From positions 1 to 64,000 of the forward strand of contig JACRLC010000005.1 in NCBI GenBank assembly GCA_016235425.1: DNA of 64,000 nt. Reading direction: 5' to 3'. The DNA comes from Chloroflexota bacterium. Its GTDB lineage: Bacteria > Chloroflexota > Anaerolineae > Anaerolineales > Villigracilaceae. The notes below the pieces were generated by a model, which saw nothing but the letters and a program-made list of their open reading frames with translations, ran no database searches and was not told the DNA's origin. The position numbers and the translations under genes were made by a program. Of the stretch, positions 42,307 through 51,510 are shown piece by piece; the stretch's first letter is position 1, and every line of letters begins with the position of its first letter.

Positions 42307-43098
42307 TTAATTGATGGGCGTTAATGTCGCGGTGGGAAGCTGTGTGCCCGGTCCCGGTGTGAGGGGTGTGCTTGTGGGCGGGCGCGTCGCGGTGGGAGTC
42401 ACGATGTTTACGGGGATGACCAATTGCTGGCCCACGAAAATTGCATTCGGATCTTCCAATTCATTTTCCTTGATGATCTCCTCCTCGGTGCTGTTGAATT
42501 TTGCGGCGATCAAAGCGAGCGTATCGCCCGATTCGACCGTATAGTCAATCTTTGTACCGCGTGGGAGATCGGCTGGGATGGGCGTTGGTGTGGGAAGAGC
42601 CATGCCGGGATTGGGCAATGTGAGAACCATTCCGGGGACAATATTCTGTGTTGTTGGGTCAACGCCAATGGGCAGGCCTGTTTGCTCGTTTACGCCGCCA
42701 TACGGGTTAAGGTACATGATGAGCGCGACGCCATCATCGCCGAGATTGTACTTTTCAGCGATAAGCGCAAGATAATCACCCTCCTGAACGGTGTAACTAA
42801 AAGGTGACGAGAAGGTAGGTGTAAGCGTGACGGTCGCTGTCGGGGTGATGGTGGGAGTCTCCGTCGGTGTGCTTGTACTGGTCGGCGAGGGTGTAATGGT
42901 CGGCGTGGGTGTCTCTGTGGCAAAGAGCGCGCCGATCGGTTTATCCGGCCCGCTGAGCCAGACGATCAACATGATCACACCGGCGAGCACCAGCACACCG
43001 GCAATGATGTAGATGATATTTGGGCCGCGTCGCTGCCGCCTCTTGCGATAAGAGCTGATCACACTCGAAGTTGAAGATTGAGTCGGTGGTTTGTTCAT
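42307..43098 (-). CDS. Membrane-anchored double-LysM protein
   Basis: 263 residues. Basic cytoplasmic start, membrane segment (about 27-48), Thr/Pro linker, LysM 1 (about 98-160; YTVQEGDYLALIAEKYN, with an insertion) and LysM 2 (about 185-230; YTVESGDTLALIAAKFN ... FVGQQLVIP), Pro/Thr tail. Wall-binding protein like the one at 8603. AGGAAAC ribosome-binding site. Confidence 0.8.
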   Translation of the reverse strand: MNKPPTQSSTSSVISSYRKRRQRRGPNIIYIIAGVLVLAGVIMLIVWLSGPDKPIGALFATETPTPTITPSPTSTSTPTETPTITPTATVTLTPTFSSPFSYTVQEGDYLALIAEKYNLGDDGVALIMYLNPYGGVNEQTGLPIGVDPTTQNIVPGMVLTLPNPGMALPTPTPIPADLPRGTKIDYTVESGDTLALIAAKFNSTEEEIIKENELEDPNAIFVGQQLVIPVNIVTPTATRPPTSTPLTPGPGTQLPTATLTPIN

Positions 43099-43204
43099 GA
43101 TATGTTTCCTCTTTCAAGGCGCGCCCACACGAGACTTGTCCCTTCCGGCGCATATTGAAAATAATTCTACCTGAAAAACGGGGATTGTGCCGCGGGAAAT
43201 GTTT

Positions 43205-43287
43205 GCAAGTACACAGGTAAACAAGAGCACAGTATTTTGCTCATGAACTTGCCTGCCTGTTTACGTGTCCACTTGTGTACTTGTCTG
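43205..43287. repeat. Imperfect long inverted repeat after uvrA
   Basis: CAAGTACACA (43205) pairs with TGTGTACTTG (43274) and GGTAAACA with TGTTTACG; rich in short TGCCTGCCTG/TTGCCTG units. May end the uvrA transcript. Confidence 0.5.
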
Positions 43288-43292
43288 CGTGC

Positions 43293-46208
43293 CTACCTGC
43301 CCAAATGCGCCTTCAGAAACTGCCCTGTATACGACCCCTTGACCTTCATGATCTGTTCCGGCGTTCCCTCCGCCACCAATTCACCGCCGCGGTCGCCGCC
43401 TTCGGGACCGAGATCGATCAACCAGTCCGCAATCTTGATGATGTCGAGATTGTGTTCGATGATGAGAACAGAGTTGCCCGCGTCCACGAGTCTCTGCAAT
43501 ACTTCGATCAGCTTGTGAACGTCCGCGGCGTGCAGACCCACAGACGGCTCATCCAGTACGTACAGCGTGCGTCCCGTTGCGCGGCGCGACAATTCCTTCG
43601 AGAGCTTTATGCGTTGCGCCTCACCGCCTGAAAGCGTGGTGGCAGGCTGGCCGACGCGCACGTAGCCAAGCCCCACTTCCTGCAACAACTTCAACTTGCT
43701 CATCATCGGCGGATAATTCTTGAACTCTTCCAAAGCGTGGTCAACGGTCATGTCCAGCACGTCGGCAATCGAAGATTTATCCCGGAACATCACCTGCAAC
43801 GTCTCGCGGTTGAAGCGCCTGCCGTGGCATACGTCGCAGGGCACGTACACATCCGGCAGGAACTGCATCTCGATCCGCAGTTCGCCCTGTCCCTGGCAGG
43901 CTTCACAGCGCCCGCCGTGCACGTTGAACGAGAAACGTCCCGGCTTGTAGCCGCGCACTTTGCTTTCGGGCAGTTCCGCGTAAAGTTTTCTGATCTCGTC
44001 GAACAGGCCCGTATAAGTTCCGGGGTTCGAGCGCGGCGTGCGGCCAATCGGCGACTGGTCAATGTTGATGATCTTGTCGAGATGCTCGATGCCCTCAATT
44101 TTTTCATGCTCACCCGCGGATGCGCGCGCCCCCATCAACTTTCCGGCGAGGGCGTTGTACAAAATATCGCTCATCAACGTGGACTTGCCAGACCCCGAAA
44201 CGCCCGTGATACAAACCAACTTCCCAAGCGGGATCGAGACATTTATGCCCTTCAAATTATTCGCGGACGCGCCGATGATTCTCAGCGATTTGCCGTTTCC
44301 CTCCCGCCTCTTTTTCGGGATTTCAATCTGCTTGCGCCCCGAAAGATATTGACCTGTCAACGACTTTGGGTGCGCCAAAATCTGTTTCGGCGTTCCCTCC
44401 GCAATGACGCGCCCGCCATGCTCGCCAGCCGCCGGCCCCAGGTCAATGATCCAGTCTGCTTCGCGGATGGTCTCGTCATCGTGTTCAACGACCAAAACCG
44501 TGTTGCCCAAATCACGCAGACCTTTCAGCGTTTCGAGCAGGCGCGTATTATCGCGTGGATGCAATCCGATGGACGGCTCATCCAACACATACAACACACC
44601 AACGAGACGTGATCCAACCTGGGTCGCAAGCCGGATGCGTTGCGCTTCGCCGCCCGATAACGTTGTGGCGGAGCGATTCAAGGTCAGATAATCAAGGCCA
44701 ACATTTACAAGGAATGTAAGTCTCTCGTGAATTTCCTTGATTACTCGTTCGGCAATCGTCTTCTGTTTTGAGGTGAGCGGGGAAGTCTTGCCGGAAATTC
44801 TCTTCACCCAATCCAGCGTTTTCAACACGGGCCAGGATGTGGCTGTGATGATGTTGACGTCATCCACAGTCACAGCCAGCGCGGCAGGATTGAGACGCTT
44901 TCCCTGGCAGGTGGGGCAGGGCCGGTCGGACATGAACTCCGAAATCTTTTCGCGCATGAATTCGGAGTTTGTCTCGCGGTAGCGGCGTTCCAGGTTTGTG
45001 ATCACGCCTTCGAACGCGCGTGTGAATTTGAACTCATTGCCGTTCGAGTTTTTGTACAGCATCTGGATTTGCTTTTCGCCGGTTCCGTACAGGACGATGT
45101 TGAGCTGTTCCTTCGACAAATCCTTGACCGGCTTATCCAGGTCAATCTTGAAATGCCGCGCCGCGGCTTCGAGACTTTGCCAGTAATAACCGCCTTCTTC
45201 CTTCGGCCCGCTCCACTCCATGCTGGCGATGGCCCCCTCGTTCAGTGACCGCTCCGTGTCCGGGATGATGCGGTCCGGGTCAATCTCCAGCTTCGAGCCG
45301 AGTCCCTGACAGTCCGGGCACGCGCCTTGCGGGGTGTTGAATGAGAACGTGCGCGGCTCCACTTCCGAGATGCTGATGCCGTGTTCGGGGCAGGCGAGAT
45401 GTTCGGAGAAGTGGATATCTTCACCCTCACCCTGAGTCCCTCTCCCAGCGGGAGAGGGGTTGGGGTGAGGGAGATTGATGGAGACATAACCTTCGCCGAA
45501 CTTGAGCGCAGTTTCCACGGAATCGGTCAGGCGAGTACGCGCCGCCTTCTTTTCGTCTTTATCGCCCTCATGCGAAATAACAAGACGATCCACCACCGCT
45601 TCGATGGTGTGTTGCTTGTAGCGATCCAGTTCAATTTCATCGTCGAGCGAGTGAACGTTTCCATCCACACGGGCGCGTGCGAATCCTGCCTTGCGAATCT
45701 CCTCGAAGACGGCCTGATACGTGCCTTTGCGTCCGCGCACCAGTGGAGATAGCACGAGAATGCGCGTGCCTTCGGGGAGCTTCTCGATCTTGTCCACGAT
45801 CTCCTGTGCCGATTGCTTGACCACTTCACGTCCGCAAACGGGACAGTGCGGGATGCCCGCACGCGCGAACAAAAGCCTCATGTAGTCATAAATTTCGGTA
45901 ACGGTTCCAACCGTCGAACGGGGATTATGCGAGGTGGATTTCTGGTCAATGGAAACGGCGGGGGAGAGGCCGTCAATGTAGTCCACATCGGGTTTGTTCA
46001 TCTGCCCGATGAACTGGCGCGCGTATGCCGAAAGCGACTCAACGTAACGGCGTTGTCCCTCTGCGAAGATCGTATCGAACGCCAATGACGACTTGCCCGA
46101 CCCCGACAAGCCTGTGATGACCACAAATTTGTCGCGCGGGATCTCAACGGTGATGTTCTTTAAATTATGGACGCGTGCGCCTACAACACGGATGATATTG
46201 GATGACAT
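43293..46208 (-). CDS. uvrA: Excinuclease ABC subunit A (UvrA), with a repeat-encoded insert
   Basis: 971 residues from ATG 46208. Two ABC ATPase modules: Walker [13 protein letters not shown] and [12 protein letters not shown], signatures [12 protein letters not shown] and [12 protein letters not shown]; zinc-finger pairs [15 protein letters not shown], and CEACQGQG...CDVCHGRR. Recognises bulky DNA lesions in nucleotide-excision repair with UvrB. At about residues 245-262 an extra segment [18 protein letters not shown], absent from typical UvrA, is encoded by a CCCTCTCCC-type dispersed repeat in frame. Confidence 0.96.
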   Translation of the reverse strand: MSSNIIRVVGARVHNLKNITVEIPRDKFVVITGLSGSGKSSLAFDTIFAEGQRRYVESLSAYARQFIGQMNKPDVDYIDGLSPAVSIDQKSTSHNPRSTVGTVTEIYDYMRLLFARAGIPHCPVCGREVVKQSAQEIVDKIEKLPEGTRILVLSPLVRGRKGTYQAVFEEIRKAGFARARVDGNVHSLDDEIELDRYKQHTIEAVVDRLVISHEGDKDEKKAARTRLTDSVETALKFGEGYVSINLPHPNPSPAGRGTQGEGEDIHFSEHLACPEHGISISEVEPRTFSFNTPQGACPDCQGLGSKLEIDPDRIIPDTERSLNEGAIASMEWSGPKEEGGYYWQSLEAAARHFKIDLDKPVKDLSKEQLNIVLYGTGEKQIQMLYKNSNGNEFKFTRAFEGVITNLERRYRETNSEFMREKISEFMSDRPCPTCQGKRLNPAALAVTVDDVNIITATSWPVLKTLDWVKRISGKTSPLTSKQKTIAERVIKEIHERLTFLVNVGLDYLTLNRSATTLSGGEAQRIRLATQVGSRLVGVLYVLDEPSIGLHPRDNTRLLETLKGLRDLGNTVLVVEHDDETIREADWIIDLGPAAGEHGGRVIAEGTPKQILAHPKSLTGQYLSGRKQIEIPKKRREGNGKSLRIIGASANNLKGINVSIPLGKLVCITGVSGSGKSTLMSDILYNALAGKLMGARASAGEHEKIEGIEHLDKIINIDQSPIGRTPRSNPGTYTGLFDEIRKLYAELPESKVRGYKPGRFSFNVHGGRCEACQGQGELRIEMQFLPDVYVPCDVCHGRRFNRETLQVMFRDKSSIADVLDMTVDHALEEFKNYPPMMSKLKLLQEVGLGYVRVGQPATTLSGGEAQRIKLSKELSRRATGRTLYVLDEPSVGLHAADVHKLIEVLQRLVDAGNSVLIIEHNLDIIKIADWLIDLGPEGGDRGGELVAEGTPEQIMKVKGSYTGQFLKAHLGR
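45422..45476. repeat. Dispersed palindromic repeat inside uvrA
   Basis: CACCCTCACCCTGAGTCCC, CTCTCCC-AGC-GGGAGAG, GGGTTGGGGTGAGGG. Related copies at 22157-22200, 55075-55165 and 58727-58797. Confidence 0.85.
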
Positions 46209-46788
46209 GGGTTGACCCTTTTGGAAAATGGGAAAAGCGAATCGCATTATAGCACATTTGTTTCAATAATCACGGCTGTTATTTGCCGTTCGCGATTCAC
46301 AAGACCTTAAATTATACCAGCCGCAAATTTTTGCCCAAATTGAATCCACCCAGCACTTTATAGTTTTCTCAAAGTAACTCGACAATCGTCATGCTGAGCC
46401 CTTCGACAAGCTCACTTGTGCCTGCGCCAGGTGCAGGCAGGATAAACTCCGCGAAGCATCTTTACCATGGTGAAAGAGACCCTTCGGTCGCAACGCCTGC
46501 CATGAACCGTTGGGTTGAGCCTGTCGCCCGTCCTGATGTTCGGGCCAGGGAAACCTTGTCGAAGGGAACGCCCCCTCACCTGTACCTGCCCTGTCCCGTC
46601 CGGGCCAGGACGGGGTGGCAAGGTGCAGGCAGGGTGACACAGAATTGGATTTTGAGAAAGCTATACCCAGTATTTAGTCTCACGTTTCGTCAAGCAGTGA
46701 AATTGAAATGTTGCGTGATATACTGCCTGCAACTTCTCAAATCCGGCGGGGTTATGTTTAGCAAACCCGCCGGTAAGGTTTAACCAAC
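46209..46788. repeat. Intergenic region with composite dispersed repeats
   Basis: No gene seen in 580 bases. Contains GCTGAGCCCTTCGACAAGCTC (46393), AGGTGCAGGCAGG twice, GTCCTGATGTTCGGGCCAGG, CCTTGTCGAAGGG, and near the sigma gene the hairpin CCGGCGGGGTT...CAAACCCGCCGG (46744-46770). Possible -10 TATACT at about 46719. Confidence 0.55.
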
Positions 46789-47361
46789 GTGCCTGAACCG
46801 GAATTCAAAGAAGATGAAGTGCTGACGCGTGCCTCGGAAGGCGATCGTGAGTCCTTTGGTCTGCTTTATGAGCGCTATGTAGACCGCATCTTCAACTACG
46901 TTTACTACCGAACGGGGAACCTGCACGACGCGGAAGACCTGACGGCGCGTGTCTTCCAGCGTGCGATGAATCACATTAAAAACTATACGGACCGCGGTGT
47001 ACCATTTTCGGCCTGGTTGTATCGCATCGCGCACAACCTCGTTGCCAACTGGCACCGCGACCGGAGCCGCAAGCAGGAGATTCCGCTCGATGATCTGCCG
47101 ATCCTGCCCGCCAAAGGCGATCACCCTGAAAGGAACCTGGTCCGTTCGCAGGAACAGGATGCGCTTCTCCGTTTGATCCGCCGTTTGCCTCCCGAACGGC
47201 AAAGCCTTCTGATCCTGAAGTTTGTCGAGAACATGTCGAATTCGGAGATCGGTGAAATCATGGGACGTTCCGAAGGAGCCGTGAAGAGTCTTTATCATCG
47301 CACTCTTTTGGCGCTTCGCGATCAGCTGGGAGATCAAAACATTAACCTTGAAGGAGAGTAA
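46789..47361 (+). CDS. ECF-like sigma-70 family RNA polymerase sigma factor
   Basis: 190 residues, GTG start at 46789. Region 2 (about 20-90; FGLLYERYVDRIFNYVYYRTG, DAEDLTARVFQRAM, FSAWLYRIAHNLVANWHRDR) and region 4 (about 125-180; LPPERQSLLILKFVENMSNSEIGEIMGRSEGAVKSL). No region 3, so an ECF-type factor for a specific regulon. The downstream DegV and small membrane protein genes follow within a few bases; the small membrane protein (48218) could be a membrane partner, though no anti-sigma motif is evident. Confidence 0.9.
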   Translation: MPEPEFKEDEVLTRASEGDRESFGLLYERYVDRIFNYVYYRTGNLHDAEDLTARVFQRAMNHIKNYTDRGVPFSAWLYRIAHNLVANWHRDRSRKQEIPLDDLPILPAKGDHPERNLVRSQEQDALLRLIRRLPPERQSLLILKFVENMSNSEIGEIMGRSEGAVKSLYHRTLLALRDQLGDQNINLEGE

Positions 47362-47365
47362 AACC

Positions 47366-48211
47366 ATGTTACGAATCGTGACCGACGGAGCCGCCGATAT
47401 CCCTCCTGAGTGGGAAAAAGAGTTCGATATCCACATCATTCCCATCAACATTCATTTCGGTGAAAAGACCTATATCCAAAACGTGGATTTGGATTTTGAC
47501 GGGTTTTACAAAATGGTGGATTCAAAATCCCACCCGTTCCCAAAGACCTCCCAGCCCTCGCCGCACCAATTCGTGGAGTTTTACAAAAAGAACTTCCAGC
47601 CTGGCGATACGATCCTTTCCATTCATATCACCAGCAAGCTTTCGGGCACGTACGCCTCCGCAGTTGCCGCGGCGGAGGAGTTGAAAGGGACGTACAACGT
47701 TGTCACAGTTGACACATTGGGCGGCTCGATGGGAACCGGCTTCATGTGCCGCACCGCGCGCCGCATGGAACGCGCCGGAAAAAGCGTGGATGAAATCGTG
47801 CGCTATCTCGAATCCATTCGCAGCAAAACCCTCATCATCCTCACGCTCGATACGCTCGAATATGCCCGCCGAAGCGGCCGCGTGGGGACGCTTTCCGCCG
47901 CGCTGGCCTCCGTGCTGAACGTCAAGCCGATTGCCCGCCTGGAGGACGGCCTCGTCAACATGGTGGACAAGGTCCGCACACGCAAGGTTGCCATTGACCG
48001 CGTCATTGCGCTTGGCAGGGAAGCGGTCGGTAGTTCGCCGGTTTATCTTGGCGTTGTCCATGCCCGTGATCTCGAATCGGGCAAGGCATTAATGGAAGAA
48101 GCCAAAAGACATTTCAACATCAAAGACATGCAACTGACCGATCTCTCCATTTCGCTCGCCATCAACTTTGGCCCCGGTACGGTCGGATTGGTGTTGTATC
48201 CTGCAGAATAG
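47366..48211 (+). CDS. DegV-family fatty-acid-binding protein
   Basis: 281 residues from ATG 47366 (AAGGAGAG overlapping the sigma-factor stop). DegV blocks: MLRIVTDGAADIPPEW, KTSQPSPHQFVEFYKK (Thr-Ser ligand site), ILSIHITSKLSGTYASA and the C-terminal domain ending NFGPGTVGLVLYP. FakB-like members present fatty acids to the kinase FakA for phospholipid synthesis; whether FakA exists here is not visible. Confidence 0.92.
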   Translation: MLRIVTDGAADIPPEWEKEFDIHIIPINIHFGEKTYIQNVDLDFDGFYKMVDSKSHPFPKTSQPSPHQFVEFYKKNFQPGDTILSIHITSKLSGTYASAVAAAEELKGTYNVVTVDTLGGSMGTGFMCRTARRMERAGKSVDEIVRYLESIRSKTLIILTLDTLEYARRSGRVGTLSAALASVLNVKPIARLEDGLVNMVDKVRTRKVAIDRVIALGREAVGSSPVYLGVVHARDLESGKALMEEAKRHFNIKDMQLTDLSISLAINFGPGTVGLVLYPAE

Positions 48212-48217
48212 GTAAGA

Positions 48218-48493
48218 ATGACAAAACGCAAGCAGACTCCCACCCCTGACGAAGAACTCAACGCTCTCGAAGCGCATCTGGCCGGGACCTTAAAGCCGGT
48301 CGCGCCTCCGAAGGACATTATCCAACGCCTGCGCGACAAGGTCCACGTGCCCGCGCGCGAGGAGATCGTCTTGCGCCTGCGCGACTGGCGTTCCCTGTTT
48401 TTCATTTTCGGCGGCGTGATGTCTGGGATGTTGGTGATCATTACCGTTGCCCGCGCTTTGTTTTATCTTTCGGGACGAAGGCATACGGGGTAG
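48218..48493 (+). CDS. Small single-span membrane protein
   Basis: 91 residues: cytoplasmic charged part (about 1-62; DEELNALEAHLAGTLKPVAPP) and one membrane segment (about 64-84). Follows degV by 6 bases. The N-terminal part resembles short anti-sigma-like or HAAS-like helices only loosely; not recognised. Confidence 0.6.
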   Translation: MTKRKQTPTPDEELNALEAHLAGTLKPVAPPKDIIQRLRDKVHVPAREEIVLRLRDWRSLFFIFGGVMSGMLVIITVARALFYLSGRRHTG

Positions 48494-48507
48494 ATGTTAT
48501 TTTAGAT

Positions 48508-48540
48508 CCTAAGGGTTTCAAAAACCCTTAGGGTCTTTTT
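48508..48540 (+). terminator. Intrinsic terminator of the sigma-degV operon
   Basis: CCTAAGGGTTT, short loop, AAACCCTTAGG, GTC, TTTTT. Confidence 0.88.
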
Positions 48541-48546
48541 AATCAC

Positions 48547-48600
48547 CGTCCCGAAGGTTTGCGAAATTCAGTCGAGTTATGCAGGAGAATCTTCGGGACG
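48547..48600 (-). terminator. Inverted repeat after the HEPN-like gene
   Basis: CGTCCCGAAG (48547-48556) and CTTCGGGACG (48591-48600), loop of 34 bases; ATTAAAAAG follows on the minus strand. Confidence 0.5.
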
Positions 48601-48616
48601 TTTATTGGGGGCTTTT

Positions 48617-48943
48617 TTATTTCAACAATTCGTCGCACAACATCCGCGCTTCGGCGACTAAATCTGCATCCACGGGGAGCTTGAATTCCTCAGTGACGCG
48701 CAATGTCAAATGGTCGGCGGCCAGCTTTAGGTCCGGGGAAAGATGCGGATCGTCTTTGATCAGGTTAAGCAAATCGTACGCGCTTGTGCTTGGGGGGCGA
48801 GTCCCGCGGCGGGTCAGATATTCCCGTATCGCGATTCCTGCCGCGCGCCGGGCGCAGACGCGTGCCTGCCCTTCGTTGCCATTTGCGCGCGCTTGCGCGG
48901 CTTTTTCAAACTCTGCCTCTATTTGTTTTGTCCATTCTGTCAT
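48617..48943 (-). CDS. Small all-helical protein, HEPN-like
   Basis: 108 residues, predicted all-helical, with KAAQARANGNEGQARVCARRAAGIAIREYL and a final helix pair. The pattern resembles HEPN-type helical bundles but the R-x4-6-H RNase motif is not present. Function unknown. Confidence 0.55.
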   Translation of the reverse strand: MTEWTKQIEAEFEKAAQARANGNEGQARVCARRAAGIAIREYLTRRGTRPPSTSAYDLLNLIKDDPHLSPDLKLAADHLTLRVTEEFKLPVDADLVAEARMLCDELLK

Positions 48944-48993
48944 GCCGCGATTATACCCGTCACCAGGGAGGCGTGATTATCATCACGTTTAAT

Positions 48994-49022
48994 TTGACTT
49001 TTCAATTTAACTGACATACAAT
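48994..49022 (+). promoter_or_regulatory. Sigma-70 promoter of the membrane hydrogenase operon
   Basis: TTGACT (48994-48999), 17-base spacer, TACAAT (49017-49022). The transcript would start near 49029, giving a leader of about 187 bases before the first gene. Confidence 0.75.
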
Positions 49023-49033
49023 GATACTAGAAA

Positions 49034-49049
49034 TGTGAATTTTGTCACA
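49034..49049 (+). promoter_or_regulatory. Crp/Fnr-family palindrome TGTGA-N6-TCACA
   Basis: TGTGAATTTTGTCACA is a perfect match to the Crp half-sites. It lies just downstream of the predicted transcription start (about +5 to +20), where a bound regulator would block transcription, or would activate a second promoter. The regulator gene is not in this window. Confidence 0.6.
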
Positions 49050-49064
49050 ATTTAATGGGGTTGA

Positions 49065-49165
49065 GAGTTAGCCGCATCCAAGCCAAAGGATTGAGGAGCG
49101 CTTTTCTGTTTGCCATTGGCAGAACGGAGGCACTCGTGGATGAAAGGCTCGTTGTAAGTTTCCAT
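49065..49165 (+). promoter_or_regulatory. Structured leader RNA candidate, possible Moco/Tuco-type riboswitch
   Basis: GCC-G-CATCCA (49071-49080) can pair with TGGATG-AAA-GGC (49137-49148), enclosing an inner hairpin TTCTG...CAGAA (49104-49124) and ending in GTTGTAAGTTTCC. The overall layout is that of a multi-stem riboswitch; I thought of the molybdenum-cofactor class because of the GAAAGGC/GTTGTAAG ending and the hydrogenlyase-type operon, but cannot confirm the class. Confidence 0.4.
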
Positions 49166-49215
49166 TCCTACTGCAAAGCAGGTAAATTGGATATTGTCGA
49201 GGGGAGGTGACGGCC

Positions 49216-49737
49216 ATGCCCAGGGTCATCTATTGTGACATCACGCGTTGCGATAATTGCCGCGAGTGTGTGACAGCCTGTGAGCGCGAGCATTATGGGT
49301 GTAACCACATGTTCGTGCAAAAAATTGACGAAAGTTACGTTCCCGTGAATTGCAGGCATTGCGATGAAAGCCCCTGCGTGGAAGTCTGTCCAACCGGTGC
49401 GATGGCGCGGATAAGCGAAGACGTGGTGGCGATTGCTTCGATGAAGTGCATCGGTTGCCAGCTCTGTACAATTGCCTGCCCGTTTGGCGCGGTATGGTTC
49501 GACGCATTGAATAAGGTCTCGCGAAAATGCGACTTGTGCCAGAGCCGCCTCGAACACGGACTCATCCCTGCGTGTGTGACGGCTTGTTCACCCCAGCACG
49601 CGTTGCAGTTCGGTGAATTTGAAGAGATGTTGAGCACTGCGCACGAGCGCGGTTTGCAGACCGTGATCACGCGCGCCAGTGGGGACCATGGAACGATCTT
49701 GAGCATCCCTGTGAATTGGAACGGGAAAGGAGTGTGA
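49216..49737 (+). CDS. HycB/CooF-like polyferredoxin subunit
   Basis: 173 residues. Four cysteine groups for four [4Fe-4S] clusters: CDNCRECVTAC, CRHCDESPCVEVC, CIGCQLCTIAC, and CDLCQSR...CVTAC. In formate hydrogenlyase and CO-dependent hydrogenases such subunits pass electrons from a dehydrogenase to the hydrogenase. ATG 49216 is chosen over the GTG at 49207 because GGGGAGG lies 7 bases before the ATG. The large-subunit gene starts 2 bases after its stop. No formate or CO dehydrogenase gene is in the window. Confidence 0.9.
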   Translation: MPRVIYCDITRCDNCRECVTACEREHYGCNHMFVQKIDESYVPVNCRHCDESPCVEVCPTGAMARISEDVVAIASMKCIGCQLCTIACPFGAVWFDALNKVSRKCDLCQSRLEHGLIPACVTACSPQHALQFGEFEEMLSTAHERGLQTVITRASGDHGTILSIPVNWNGKGV

Positions 49738-49738
49738 C

Positions 49739-51409
49739 ATGGCAGTTGCAACACAATCCCGCATCCCACCGGATTTGATGTTGAACCTGCAAAAAGGTGG
49801 AATCAAGCTCGAAACCGAGCGCGATGACATGCTGATTGCAAGCGTGCCAAAAGAGCAGTTGACGGAGGCAGTGCAACACATCCGTGACGAACTGGGCGGG
49901 AGATTTATCACGTCTGCAGGCATGGACATGCGTTCGCTGAATGGCCGCTTTCGGGTGAGCCAGTTGTTCGGTCTGGATGCCGATAAGACCTTCCTCATCC
50001 TGTTCAGCGATGTTGATCCTTTGGATGCGGCCATTCCCACGATTACCGGGTTGATCCCTGGTGCAAACTGGGCTGAAAGGGAGGTGAGAGACCTCATCGG
50101 CGTGACGCCGGTTGGGCATCCCGATCTGAGGCGTTTGGTTCTGCCAGATGACTGGCCGAATAACCTGTATCCGCTCCGCAAGGATTTCAAAGTGGATGAG
50201 CGTCCGCCTGCCGCGCCGGAGAACAAGGTTCGCATCAATATCCCGCCGAAGGATGCGAGTGTTCTGCCGATTGGCCCGTTCTTCCCGACACTGGAAGAGC
50301 CGGTGTTCATCAATCTTTTCGTCCACGGGGAAGAAATTGTGGGCATGGATTATCGTGGTTTCTACGGCCATCGCGGCGTGGAAAAACTCGGCGATTCGGA
50401 TTTGACCTACCAACAGGTTCCGTATCTCGCGGAACGAATATGCGGAATATGAGGGTGCGTTCACAGTACGTGTTACTGTCAAGCAATCGAAAAAGCCGCT
50501 GGAATCGTAGTCCCTCATCGCGCGCGTTACATCCGCACAATACTGCTCGAATTGGAACGTATCCACAGCCACCTGCTCTGGATCGGACTGGCCTGTCACT
50601 TCATCGGGTTCGATACGCTCTTCATGCAGGCCTGGCGCATTCGAGAACCCGTGATGTGGTTAACGGAATACCTGACGGGGAATCGCAAGACGTATGGCAT
50701 GAACAAGATCGGCGGCGTGGCGCGTGACCTGCCAGCCGACGCGATGGAACGCATCCTGCCAGTCATTGACAAGATCGAAGCCGAGGCCGTACGCGTGGTG
50801 GATGCGATCCTCGAAGATTCGTCTCTCCGCGCCAGGCTCGAAGGTGTGGGAATTCTCTCCACCGAGGACGCGCGGGCTTATTGTGTGATCGGTCCTACGG
50901 CACGCGGCTCAAGTCTCGACATTGACGCGCGCCGCGATCATCCCTTTGCCGCGTACGATGAACTGGACTTTGAAGTCTGCGTTGAGAAGGGTTGCGACAT
51001 TTGGGCGCGCACGCTTGTGCGAATCCGCGAGCTGCTCGAATCCATCAAGATGACGCGGCAGGCTTTGAAGCAGATGCCTGATGGCCCGGTGATGGCGGAC
51101 TTCGGCGAGATCAAACCGTACCAAATCGGCGTCAGTTCGGTGGAAGCGCCGCGCGGAGAAGTCCATCATTATGCAGTGACCGGGCCGGGCAACCGTCCGT
51201 TTCGCTGGCGGGTGCGCGCGCCGTCCTACAATAACCTGCAATCCATCCCGGCCATGCTGCGCGGCGCAGTGATCGCCGATGCGCCCATCAGCGTCGGCAG
51301 TCTTGACCCTTGTTTCTCGTGTACGGAGAGAATGTCTGTGATTGATGTGGATAGCGGTGAAGTGAAGGTTTACAAACGGGAAGAGTTGCTCGCGAGGAAG
51401 AAGTTGTAG
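49739..51409 (+). CDS. Group 4 [NiFe]-hydrogenase large subunit (HycE-like), in-frame TGA at the L1 cysteine: candidate selenoprotein
   Basis: 556 residues if the TGA at 50450-50452 (residue 238) is read through. NuoC-like domain (about 1-165; WAEREVRDLIGV, NLYPLRKDF), then the NuoD-like catalytic domain. L1 reads ERICGI-TGA-GCVHST, where relatives have RICGICG or RVCGICG. After the TGA the same frame continues with AIEKAAGIVVPHRARYIRTI and ERIHSHLLWIGLACHF, family hallmarks, for another 319 codons. L2 is normal, DPCFSCTER, with the C-terminal extension cut off in maturation. A hairpin with a G-containing apical loop lies 16 bases after the TGA. Otherwise the gene would be split into a 237-residue piece and an orphan ORF from TTG 50552. 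Confidence 0.85.
50460..50482 (+). promoter_or_regulatory. SECIS-like hairpin downstream of the in-frame TGA
   Basis: ACAGTA (50463-50468), loop CGTGT, TACTGT (50474-50479), with two further T-A pairs beyond a C-C mismatch. The loop starts 16 bases after the TGA and has G as its second base, which fits the known bacterial SECIS rules (small apical loop with an early G, 16-37 bases from the codon). Stem is short. Confidence 0.55.
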
Positions 51410-51410
51410 T

Positions 51411-51490
51411 GGAGTCCGAAGCGTTGCCCTGAGCTTGTCGAAGGGTCTCCCGGCTTCGGCGCGCCGACGACAGGAGTCGCCGGACTCCAA
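51411..51490. repeat. Dispersed repeat in the hydrogenase operon
   Basis: GGAGTCCG...CGGACTCC arms enclose CCCTGAGCTTGTCGAAGGG (51427-51445) and GGCTTCGGCGCGCCG. No gene. Confidence 0.7.
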
Positions 51491-51510
51491 CTTCAATTGG
51501 AGAGTGAACC

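Noticed and set aside
50441-50460. Frameshift as explanation for the split large subunit
   Set aside because: Upstream and downstream parts are in one frame, and only a single codon (TGA) interrupts it, so no insertion or deletion is needed.
50552-51409. Separate gene starting at TTG 50552
   Set aside because: It is in the same frame as the upstream part and begins in the middle of a conserved large-subunit block (LELERIHSHLL), so it is the continuation past the TGA and not an independent gene.
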